In this document: positions 26,899 through 34,754 of the stretch, in pieces
Layout: each line of letters begins with the position of its first letter
Numbering within the stretch: position 1 is the stretch's first letter
Source of the DNA: Tardibacter sp963781025
GTDB lineage: Bacteria > Pseudomonadota > Alphaproteobacteria > Sphingomonadales > Sphingomonadaceae
Reading direction: 5' to 3'
Assembly: GCA_963781025.1 (NCBI GenBank)
Contig: CAWADU010000003.1
Location: 1,426,001 to 1,490,000, forward strand
DNA length: 64,000 nt
Made by a program: the position numbers and the translations under genes
Notes under the pieces: model-generated
What the model was told of the DNA's origin: nothing
What the model saw: only the letters and a program-made list of their open reading frames with translations
Databases searched by the model: none

Positions 26899-27450
26899 AT
26901 GAACACGCATAAAGCACAAAACACCGGATTTAAGGTCGACCGGCCGATTGTCCTGATCGGCCTGATGGGATCGGGCAAATCCTCTCTGGGCCGCAGACTT
27001 GCGGTCCGCCTCGGCGTGCCTTTCTTTGACGCCGATCAGGAGATCGAGGAGGCGGCCGGGCTCACCATCAGCGAGATTTTCGAGCAATTCGGCGAGGCGC
27101 ACTTCCGGGACGGCGAACGGCGCGTGATCGCACGGCTGATCGACGGCCAGCCCAAGGTGATCGCAACCGGCGGCGGGGCATTCATGAACGATGAGACGCG
27201 CGCGCATATTCTCAGCCGCGCCACCGCGATCTGGCTGGATGCCGATATCGACACGCTGGTCGAACGGGTGGGGCGGCGGGAAACGCGGCCACTGCTGAAA
27301 AACCGCGATCCTCGGCAGGTGCTGACGGAACTGGCGGCGGCAAGAAATCCGGTCTACGCCCAGGCGCCGATCCGCGTCGCCAGCCGCCCCCAGCCCCACG
27401 AAGCGTCGGTCGATGCGATATTGGAGGCGCTTGCCAATGCCCAGGGTTGA
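26899..27450 (+). CDS. aroK: Shikimate kinase
   Basis: 183 residues with Walker A GLMGSGKSS (about residue 22), the shikimate-binding DADQEIEE and FRDGERRV motifs, GGGAF and the LID arginine RRETRPLL. It phosphorylates shikimate in aromatic amino acid synthesis. It shares 14 bases with aroB downstream, the usual aroK-aroB pair. Confidence 0.96.
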   Translation: MNTHKAQNTGFKVDRPIVLIGLMGSGKSSLGRRLAVRLGVPFFDADQEIEEAAGLTISEIFEQFGEAHFRDGERRVIARLIDGQPKVIATGGGAFMNDETRAHILSRATAIWLDADIDTLVERVGRRETRPLLKNRDPRQVLTELAAARNPVYAQAPIRVASRPQPHEASVDAILEALANAQG

Positions 27451-28546
27451 CGTGTCACTGGCCGAACGCAGCTATGCGATCGAGATCGAGCCGGGTCTTC
27501 TGAGTCGGGCGGGCGAGCGGCTGAAGCCCTATCGGCGGGACCAGCCGCTGGTGGTTGTGACAGACACCAATGTCGCGGCCGCGCAGCTTCAACCATTTGT
27601 GCAGTCATTGTCCACCGAAGGCATCGCGGTCGAACCGATAGTCCTTCCCGCGGGCGAGGGCACCAAAAGCTGGACGCAGCTGTCCGGGCTGGTGGACCGC
27701 CTGCTGGCGCTGGAGGTTGAGCGCAAGGACCATGTCATCGCCCTTGGCGGCGGCGTGATCGGCGATCTGGTGGGCTTTGCCGCCTCGATCGTGAAGCGCG
27801 GCTGCAATTTCATTCAGGTGCCGACGACCCTGCTTTCGCAGGTGGATTCGTCGGTGGGCGGCAAGACCGCGATCAACACGGCGGCGGGCAAGAACCTGGT
27901 CGGCACATTCCATCAGCCCTCGCTCGTCCTGATCGACCCCCGCGTCCTTGCCACCCTGCCTCCGCGTGAGCTGCGCGCGGGCTATGCCGAGGTCATTAAA
28001 TACGGCCTCATCGACGACCCGGACTTCTTCGCCTGGTGCGAATCCCACGGCCCCGCCCTTCTGGCGGGCGACGAGGCAGCACAAGTTTATGCGATCGAGC
28101 GCAGCATTTCGGCCAAGGCACGGATCGTCGCGGCGGATGAGCGCGAGACGACGGGCACGCGTGCGCTCCTCAACCTCGGCCATACCTTCGGCCATGCGCT
28201 TGAGGCCGAAACGGGTTTTTCCGACCGGTTGCTGCACGGCGAGGCCGTCGCCATCGGCATGGTGCTCGCATATCGCTTTTCGGAGGCGCGGGGGCTTTGC
28301 CCGCCTGGTGCGGCCGAGCGCATCGTCCAGCACCTGCGCGCATGCGGCATGAAGACGCATCCGCACGACGCCGACATCACCGCCAGCGGGGCGGCGCTCG
28401 TTCGCCACATGATGCACGACAAGAAAATGGAAGGCGGCAAGCTGCCGTTCCTGCTCGCGCGGGGGCTGGGCGAAACCTACCTTGCCCGCGACGTGTCGCT
28501 GGAGGACGTCGCGCGGTTCCTCGATCAGGTCATGGCGAAGGGCTAA
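27437..28546 (+). CDS. aroB: 3-dehydroquinate synthase
   Basis: 369 residues. NAD-binding ALGGGVIGDLVGFAAS (about residue 97), PTTLLSQVDSSVGGKTAIN and the metal ligands in the NLGHTFGHALE region are all present. It makes 3-dehydroquinate from DAHP, the second step of the shikimate pathway. The ATG at 27437 fits the family start (MPRVDVSLAERSYAIEIE) better than the upstream in-frame start at 27413. It ends on a CTAA shared with the convergent DUF423 gene. Confidence 0.96.
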   Translation: MPRVDVSLAERSYAIEIEPGLLSRAGERLKPYRRDQPLVVVTDTNVAAAQLQPFVQSLSTEGIAVEPIVLPAGEGTKSWTQLSGLVDRLLALEVERKDHVIALGGGVIGDLVGFAASIVKRGCNFIQVPTTLLSQVDSSVGGKTAINTAAGKNLVGTFHQPSLVLIDPRVLATLPPRELRAGYAEVIKYGLIDDPDFFAWCESHGPALLAGDEAAQVYAIERSISAKARIVAADERETTGTRALLNLGHTFGHALEAETGFSDRLLHGEAVAIGMVLAYRFSEARGLCPPGAAERIVQHLRACGMKTHPHDADITASGAALVRHMMHDKKMEGGKLPFLLARGLGETYLARDVSLEDVARFLDQVMAKG

Positions 28547-28941
28547 GCGCCCTGCCCGTCCACGTTCTTTCCGTCATCCGGCAATGGCCGCACAAACGCC
28601 CAGGCCAGCGCCAGCCAGCCGAAGATCATGAGCAGGCCGCCAAAGGGCGTCACCGCCCCCAGCCAGTGCGGCCCGCCCAAGGTCATTCCGGCAAGGGTCG
28701 CAGCAAAAATCACGCCTCCCCCGAGGAACAGGGACGCCGTCACGCGCCCAAGCCGGTCCCTCACCAATGCGAGCGTGACCAGCGCGGCGTTCGCGTGGAC
28801 CAGCAGGCAAAACCCGCCGATCCGCAGCCAGAAGGCATGTTGCGGGTCTTCGACGCCATGCGACGCGAACGCGCACAGAATGACGGCAAGGGCGCCGCAT
28901 ACAGCCGCCGCGGCCGCCCAGGGACGTGCGCTTGCCGTCAT
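28543..28941 (-). CDS. DUF423 membrane protein
   Basis: 132 residues with four predicted membrane helices and the DUF423 pattern (FASHGVEDPQHAFWLRIG; GGGVIFAATLAGM). Function is unproven across the family. Its start overlaps the stop of the antiporter gene upstream by 4 bases and its stop shares bases with aroB. Confidence 0.9.
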   Translation of the reverse strand: MTASARPWAAAAAVCGALAVILCAFASHGVEDPQHAFWLRIGGFCLLVHANAALVTLALVRDRLGRVTASLFLGGGVIFAATLAGMTLGGPHWLGAVTPFGGLLMIFGWLALAWAFVRPLPDDGKNVDGQGA

Positions 28942-30725
28942 TTTTCCTCCACATCGGCATTTGTGACGGTTTCCGGCTTCAGCGGTCCCGATCGATGGAA
29001 CATCATTTCCTGTCCGGAATGGAGGTCGCCGCTGGCGGATTGCAGCGTGAGTCTTTCTTCATCCCGCCGACGATATTCAGCCTCGATGCGGTTCACAAGC
29101 TCCGGCTCGGTGCCAAGCTGCAAAAGCGCGAGACGCCCCATCACGATCGCCGATTCCCACACCTCGCGGACCATGCCTTCAAGTGCCAGTCCGCCGACCG
29201 CCAGCAACTGGCGGCGGTCGAACACGCGGGCAAGCACCGCAGCCTGGGGGAACGCCTGCCGTACCGGCCCCAGCACTGACGCCCCCAACCAGTCGCCATC
29301 GACGCAATAGATGATCAGATTGGCATCTTCCGCCCCAGCGCGGCGCAACAGGTCTACTCGCCGGCCGTCACCATAATAGACCTTCATGCCGAAGCTGGCG
29401 GTGCGTTCGATCTGCTCGGGGTTGGAATCGATGAGCGTTATCGACGCGCCCTGCGCCAACAGCATCTGGGCGACCGTCTGGCCGAAACGGCCATAGCCGA
29501 TCACCAGCGCCCGCGCGCAGCCCGCCGATTCCGGACCTTCGAGCGCGGCCGCAAGCTGAACGTTCTCGCGGTTGAACCGGCGGACCACCATCATCAGAAA
29601 CGGCGTGCTGACCATCGACAGCGTGACGACCGCACCGAACAGGCTGGTGGCGTCCGGCGCGATCAACAGGGCGCCGCTTGCCTGTGCGAACAGCACAAAG
29701 CCGAATTCACCGCCCTGGCTGAGCAGAAGCCCGAGCGACAACGCCGACCGGCCCTCCATGCCGAACAGGCGTGCGACGCCCCAAAGCGCCAGCGTCTTCA
29801 GGATCACGACCATCGCAGCAAGGCCCAGCACCACATGCGGCTTCGCGGCGATGACATCCAGATTGAGCATCATGCCGACGCCCACGAAGAACAGCCCCAG
29901 CAGCAGCGAACGGAATGGCTCGATGTCGGACTCCAGCTCATGCCGATAGGGCGAATCGGCCAGCATCACGCCAGCCACGAATGCGCCCAATGCGGTCGAC
30001 AGATGCAATGCCTCCATCAGCGCCGCCGCCGCCAGCACCGTGAACAGCCCCGCGACCACGAAAAGCTCGCGCGCGCCGATACGCCCGATCAGCCGGAACA
30101 GCGGGTTGAGGACGAACCGCCCCGCAAGCACCAGGCCAGTAACCGCCGCCACGGTGTAGACGGCGAGCAGCCACCCCGGCGGGGCAGTCGGATCTGCGGG
30201 GGCGCGGGACAGGGCCGCAATGATCGTGATCAGCGGAACGATTGAAAGATCCTGGAACAGCAGGATCGAGAATGAGCGTTCGCCAAACGGAGTGTTGAGG
30301 CGGCCGCGATCCTGCAGCATCGGCAGTACCTGCGCGGTCGATGACAGCGCCAGCGGCAGGCCGACCGCCAGCGACGCGCCGGGTGAAAAGCCGGTCGTCG
30401 CATATATGCCGGCCGCGAGCAGCAGACCCGCCACCACAACCTGCGCCAGTCCCAGACCGAATATGTCGCGCCGCAGCCGCATCAACCGGCTGGGCTGAAG
30501 TTCCAGTCCGACGATGAACAGCAGGAGGACAATGCCGATGTCCGCGAGCGACATGATGTTCTGCGTGTTGCTGAGCAGCCTGAAGCCGTGCGGGCCGATC
30601 AACGCGCCCGCGACGAGATAGCCCAGCGTCGCGCCCAGCCCGAGCCGTCGGAACAGCAACACCGCGACCAGTGCAAAGCTGAGGTAGATAACCCCGTCGC
30701 GCAGGAGATTTCCATCGCCGTGCAT
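28938..30725 (-). CDS. Kef-type cation:proton antiporter (CPA2 family)
   Basis: 595 residues: a twelve- to thirteen-helix CPA2 transport domain (residues 8-380, with GYLVAGALIGPHGF and LLLFIVGLELQP) and a C-terminal RCK/TrkA-N domain at about 400-520 (ALVIGYGRFGQTVAQMLL). Probably exports potassium in exchange for protons, with RCK nucleotide or glutathione control as in KefB/KefC. It is translationally linked to the Fe-S scaffold gene (TGATG overlap) and the DUF423 gene. Confidence 0.92.
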   Translation of the reverse strand: MHGDGNLLRDGVIYLSFALVAVLLFRRLGLGATLGYLVAGALIGPHGFRLLSNTQNIMSLADIGIVLLLFIVGLELQPSRLMRLRRDIFGLGLAQVVVAGLLLAAGIYATTGFSPGASLAVGLPLALSSTAQVLPMLQDRGRLNTPFGERSFSILLFQDLSIVPLITIIAALSRAPADPTAPPGWLLAVYTVAAVTGLVLAGRFVLNPLFRLIGRIGARELFVVAGLFTVLAAAALMEALHLSTALGAFVAGVMLADSPYRHELESDIEPFRSLLLGLFFVGVGMMLNLDVIAAKPHVVLGLAAMVVILKTLALWGVARLFGMEGRSALSLGLLLSQGGEFGFVLFAQASGALLIAPDATSLFGAVVTLSMVSTPFLMMVVRRFNRENVQLAAALEGPESAGCARALVIGYGRFGQTVAQMLLAQGASITLIDSNPEQIERTASFGMKVYYGDGRRVDLLRRAGAEDANLIIYCVDGDWLGASVLGPVRQAFPQAAVLARVFDRRQLLAVGGLALEGMVREVWESAIVMGRLALLQLGTEPELVNRIEAEYRRRDEERLTLQSASGDLHSGQEMMFHRSGPLKPETVTNADVEEK

Positions 30726-31174
30726 CAGCGGCCGACCGTCGTGCCGGCTTTCGCGCTCGCTTCCGCCGCCGCTTGCGCCACCGCCTCGAACGCCAGCATG
30801 ATCGACGGGTGACGGGCGCGATATGACCGTGCCGGGCCGAACAGCTCCAACCCGGGCCAGTCGCCCGGCGTCTCGGCCTCGCCCTTCAGATATGCATTCA
30901 GCGCATCGCGCGCGGCGGCCAGGTCCACTGGCGAGCGTCCAAGGGCATGCGCGCCCATCAGCGAGGCCGATGCCTGCCCCAGCGCGCAGGCGCGCACCTC
31001 CTGCCCCAGTTCGGCAACCCGGCCTTCAGCATCGAGATTGACGTCCACCGTCACGCGGCTGCCGCAGATCGGAGAGCGCTTCGCCACGCTCGCCTGCGGA
31101 TTGGCAAGCCGCTCGGCATGAGGGATGGAAGCGGCCAGCCTCAGGATCCGGGTGTTGTAAAGCGCCTCGCTCAT
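30725..31174 (-). CDS. Iron-sulfur cluster assembly scaffold protein (IscU/SufU-like)
   Basis: 149 residues of the NifU N-terminal fold. It carries a cysteine in SPICGSRV (about residue 37) and another in VRACALGQASASL (about 63), matching two cluster-ligand positions; the third ligand position is not obvious. The divergent pattern is common in Alphaproteobacteria, where it sits outside the suf operon. It lies just upstream of the Kef-type antiporter with a one-base overlap. Confidence 0.85.
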   Translation of the reverse strand: MSEALYNTRILRLAASIPHAERLANPQASVAKRSPICGSRVTVDVNLDAEGRVAELGQEVRACALGQASASLMGAHALGRSPVDLAAARDALNAYLKGEAETPGDWPGLELFGPARSYRARHPSIMLAFEAVAQAAAEASAKAGTTVGR

Positions 31175-31211
31175 GAAAGGGATATAGCGCGAAAATCACG
31201 CATCGCACCCC

Positions 31212-31238
31212 GTCATGCTGAAACAAGTTCAGCATGAC
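31212..31238. repeat. REP-like inverted repeat
   Basis: GTCATGCTGAA-ACAAG-TTCAGCATGAC: eleven-base perfect arms between the cysS stop and the Fe-S scaffold start. I recall this kind of element as recurring between genes of sphingomonads. It may stop or pause transcription from cysS or protect the mRNA end. Only one copy is present in this window. Confidence 0.8.
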
Positions 31239-31251
31239 TATTGGGGTTCGT

Positions 31252-32571
31252 TCAAAGCCTTCGCCACGTCGTGCCCTGCGGCCCGTCCTCCAGCTCGATC
31301 CCCTGGTCCTTCAGCGCATCGCGAATGCGGTCGGCTTCTGCAAAATTGCGCGCTTTCCGCGCTTCATTGCGGGCCGCAATGGCGGCTTCGATAGCGCTGT
31401 CGTCGCCATCTCCGCGGAACCATTGGTCCGCTGATTGTTCCAGCAACCCAAGCAGGCCTGCGCTCGCGGTCAAAACGGCGGGATCGTCGATGCCGCCGAG
31501 GCGCGAGAGCGCGAGCGGCGTGTTGAGATCGTCGGCAAGCGCCGCGACAACAGCGGGGTCTGGTTCACCAGCCATCGCATCGGCGCCATCCTTGGCTCGG
31601 TACAGCCGGTCCAACGTCGCCTTCGACTGCTCCAGCAGCGCGGCGTTCCAGTCGAGCGGCTGGCGGTAGTGCGCCGACAGCAGCGCAAGCCGGAGGGTCT
31701 CACCCCGGTGTTCCGCCGCAAGCAGATCGGCGACCGTCACCACATTGCCAATCGACTTCGACATTTTCTCGGCATCCATCGACACGAAGCCGTTGTGCAT
31801 CCAGTAGCGGGCCAGCGGCGCGCCATGATGCGCGCAGCGGCTCTGCGCGATCTCGTTTTCATGATGCGGGAAAATCAGGTCCTGCCCGCCCGCGTGGATG
31901 TCTATCGTCTCGCCCAGATGCTTTTCGATCATCGCCGAGCATTCGATATGCCAGCCGGGCCGGCCGCGCCCCCAGGGGGAATCCCACCCCGGCAGGTCGG
32001 CCGACGACGGCTTCCACAGCACGAAATCCGCCGGATCACGCTTGAACGGCGCGACTTCCACCCGCGCACCCGCCTGCATCGCCTCGCGCGTGCGCCGCGA
32101 CAACTGGCCGTAATCCGGGTCCGACGCGACATCGAACAGCACATGCCCTTCGGCCGCATAAGCGTGGCCGTTGGCGATCAGCCGCTCGATCATCCCGATC
32201 ATTTCGGCGAGGTGCGCGGTGGCGCGCGGCGCGACCGTCGGCGGCGCAATGCCCAGCGCGCCCATGTCCTCCAGATAATGCTGCTCGTACCGTCCGGCGA
32301 TAACCGAGATATCGACGCCTTCGGCAGCGGCCGCCGCGTTGATCTTGTCGTCCACATCGGTGACGTTGCGCGCATAAACGAGGCCGTTTCCGCCATATTG
32401 GTGGCGCAGCAGGCGTGCCAGCACGTCGAAAACCACGGCGGGCCGGGCATTGCCGATATGGGCGCGATTGTAGACCGTCGGCCCGCACACATACATCGTC
32501 ACCCGCTTCGGATCGAGGGGAACGAAGTCGCGCTTTTCGCGCGCCATGGTGTCGTAAAGGCGAATGGTCAT
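31252..32571 (-). CDS. cysS: Cysteinyl-tRNA synthetase
   Basis: 439 residues of a class I synthetase, a little short of the usual 460. The zinc-site cysteine is in MYVCGPTVYN, with the HIGN (HIGH) motif at about residue 39, IDIHAGGQDLIFPHHENE in the middle, and KMSKSIGN near residue 267. It charges tRNA-Cys. It lies 12 bases after the cvpA-like gene and 31 bases before the REP-like repeat at 31212-31238. Confidence 0.96.
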   Translation of the reverse strand: MTIRLYDTMAREKRDFVPLDPKRVTMYVCGPTVYNRAHIGNARPAVVFDVLARLLRHQYGGNGLVYARNVTDVDDKINAAAAAEGVDISVIAGRYEQHYLEDMGALGIAPPTVAPRATAHLAEMIGMIERLIANGHAYAAEGHVLFDVASDPDYGQLSRRTREAMQAGARVEVAPFKRDPADFVLWKPSSADLPGWDSPWGRGRPGWHIECSAMIEKHLGETIDIHAGGQDLIFPHHENEIAQSRCAHHGAPLARYWMHNGFVSMDAEKMSKSIGNVVTVADLLAAEHRGETLRLALLSAHYRQPLDWNAALLEQSKATLDRLYRAKDGADAMAGEPDPAVVAALADDLNTPLALSRLGGIDDPAVLTASAGLLGLLEQSADQWFRGDGDDSAIEAAIAARNEARKARNFAEADRIRDALKDQGIELEDGPQGTTWRRL

Positions 32572-32583
32572 GCGGTATCCGTA

Positions 32584-33276
32584 TCAGACGCCGATGGAAT
32601 TGGCGGCATCGAGCAATTCATCCAGATCGCGCCGCTGCTTGGGCGTATAGCCCCTGGAGCCCTGCTTTTCAAAATCATCCTTCTGCTTGTGCCCGGAATG
32701 ACGGCCAGGCGTTTGCTGACGGTTGGAACCATCCTCATCGGCTGTGTCCGCTCCCTCCTTGCCTCCGGCGCGCCGTTCCTCGACGAAATCGACGATCAGC
32801 CGCGACGTGAGCTTCAGCAGCGGATAGGTGCGTCCCGCTTCGATCCAACCCGGCCGCGTACTGTCCTTGCCCCACACGACATCGTAAAAGAGGTTGGCAG
32901 CAAGAAACAGCAGGCTGGCGCCGATCAGGCCCTTGACCGCGCCGAAGCCGCCGCCAAGCACCCGGTCGATCGGTCCAACCACCGATTGCCGGATCCGGCT
33001 GCCGAGTTGCGACGCGATGATCTTGAACAGGATGAACGCACCGAAGAACAATCCGGCAAAAGCCAGCACCGCACCGCCCGATGCGGTGCCGGTCGCCTTT
33101 GCCGCCCACACGCTGGCGGGTGCGTAGAAAAGCCTCAGCGCCATCACCGCCGCCACCCAGGCCAGCAATGACAGCACTTCGGTGACGAAACCGCGCATGA
33201 CGCCAAAAATGATGCCGCCACCAACCAGCAGCAGCACGACGATATCCATGGCGGTCAGCGGTCCAGCGTCAGTCAT
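32584..33276 (-). CDS. cvpA: CvpA family membrane protein
   Basis: 230 residues with four membrane helices at the N-terminal half and the CvpA patterns (MDIVVLLLVGGGIIFGVMRG; GGGFGAVKGLIGASLL), followed by a charged, low-complexity cytoplasmic tail rich in Gln, Asp and Arg. CvpA relatives affect envelope homeostasis and colicin V production in E. coli. A shorter start at 33249 (MDIV) is equally possible. It follows radA by 9 bases. Confidence 0.9.
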   Translation of the reverse strand: MTDAGPLTAMDIVVLLLVGGGIIFGVMRGFVTEVLSLLAWVAAVMALRLFYAPASVWAAKATGTASGGAVLAFAGLFFGAFILFKIIASQLGSRIRQSVVGPIDRVLGGGFGAVKGLIGASLLFLAANLFYDVVWGKDSTRPGWIEAGRTYPLLKLTSRLIVDFVEERRAGGKEGADTADEDGSNRQQTPGRHSGHKQKDDFEKQGSRGYTPKQRRDLDELLDAANSIGV

Positions 33277-33285
33277 GGGATGCTG

Positions 33286-34656
33286 CTAGCCGCGCCCCAG
33301 CAGATGGTCAACGAGCTGTCCAAGGCTGCGGAACCGCGAAAGCATCAGGCCATCGCCTTTCGCGTCGCCCGCCGCAGGCATGAACGCGCGGCCGAAGCCC
33401 AGTTTCGCGGCCTCCTTCAGGCGAAGCCCGGCATGGCCGACCGGGCGGAGTTCGCCCGACAGCGCGAGTTCGCCGAACGCCACCGCATCCGTTGCCAGCG
33501 GCCGTTCGCTGAGCGCCGAAACGAGCGCCGTCGCCACCGCCAGATCAGCGGCGGGGTCCGACACGCGCAGGCCGCCCGCGACGTTGAGATAGACCTCACA
33601 CGCCGAAAAGCTGAGGCCGCAACGCGCCTCCAGCACGGCGAGCACCATCGCAAGTCGCCCGGAATCCCAGCCGACGACCGCGCGCCTCGGCGTCGCGCCG
33701 CTTGCCAGACGCACCACCAGCGCCTGAATTTCGACCAGCACCGGACGCGTGCCTTCCAGCGCCGGAAACACCACCGCGCCCGCCACCGCCTCGTCCCGGT
33801 GGGTGAGGAACAGCGACGACGGATTGGTCACCTCTGCCAGCCCCTCGCCCGCCATGGCGAACACGCCGATCTCGTCGGTGCCGCCAAAACGGTTCTTGAC
33901 CGCGCGCAGCATGCGATACTGGTGGCTGCGCTCACCTTCGAAATAGAGCACCGTGTCGACCATGTGCTCCAGCACGCGCGGGCCTGCGATCTGCCCGTCC
34001 TTGGTGACATGGCCGACCAGAACCACCGCCGTCCCCGCCTCTTTGGCGAAGCGGATCAGTTCCTGAGCCGCCGCGCGCACCTGGCTGACCGTGCCCGGCG
34101 CCCCTTCCAGCAAATCGGAATGCATGGTCTGGATCGAATCGATGACCAGCAGGGCGGGCGGCGCATGCTCGCCCAGCGTCGTCAGAATATCCCTGACCGA
34201 GGTCGCCGCCGCCAGCCTGACGGGCGCATTGCCAAGGCCCAGCCGCTGCGCCCGCAACCGCACCTGATCGGCCGCTTCTTCGCCCGATACATAGACGACA
34301 GCAGCCCCGGCGGCAGCCATTTTGCCCGCGACCTGGAGCAGCAGGGTCGATTTGCCGATGCCGGGATCGCCGCCGATCAGCGTCGCCGAGCCGGGAACCA
34401 GTCCGCCGCCAAGCGCGCGGTCAAGCTCGCCAATGCCGGTCGACAGGCGTTTAGGCAGCGCCGTTTGGGCATCCAGCAATTCGAGCGAAAGCTTCCGCCC
34501 TCCTGTTTGCAGGTGATGCTTCTGCGAAAATGGCGTCACCGAGGCGCTTTCCTCCGCCATCGTATTCCACGATCCGCAGTCGGCGCACTGTCCCTGCCAT
34601 TTGGAGCTGGTCGACCCGCAGGTCTGGCAGACGTAGTTCTTCAGCGGCTTTGCCAT
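33286..34656 (-). CDS. radA: DNA repair protein RadA
   Basis: 456 residues. An N-terminal zinc finger (CQTCGS...CADCGSW), Walker A GGDPGIGKST (about residue 95), the RadA-specific KNRFGGTDEIGVF motif and a C-terminal Lon-like domain are all in place. RadA drives branch migration during homologous recombination. It diverges from the patatin gene across about 100 bases. Confidence 0.97.
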   Translation of the reverse strand: MAKPLKNYVCQTCGSTSSKWQGQCADCGSWNTMAEESASVTPFSQKHHLQTGGRKLSLELLDAQTALPKRLSTGIGELDRALGGGLVPGSATLIGGDPGIGKSTLLLQVAGKMAAAGAAVVYVSGEEAADQVRLRAQRLGLGNAPVRLAAATSVRDILTTLGEHAPPALLVIDSIQTMHSDLLEGAPGTVSQVRAAAQELIRFAKEAGTAVVLVGHVTKDGQIAGPRVLEHMVDTVLYFEGERSHQYRMLRAVKNRFGGTDEIGVFAMAGEGLAEVTNPSSLFLTHRDEAVAGAVVFPALEGTRPVLVEIQALVVRLASGATPRRAVVGWDSGRLAMVLAVLEARCGLSFSACEVYLNVAGGLRVSDPAADLAVATALVSALSERPLATDAVAFGELALSGELRPVGHAGLRLKEAAKLGFGRAFMPAAGDAKGDGLMLSRFRSLGQLVDHLLGRG

Positions 34657-34754
34657 GAGCGCCCTTATACCCTGGAACGTATCGGGAACAAGAGCATGCG
34701 TGCATGTGACCGATATTTCTCGCCACCGGGCCTTCCCATGATATGAAGGAGCGG

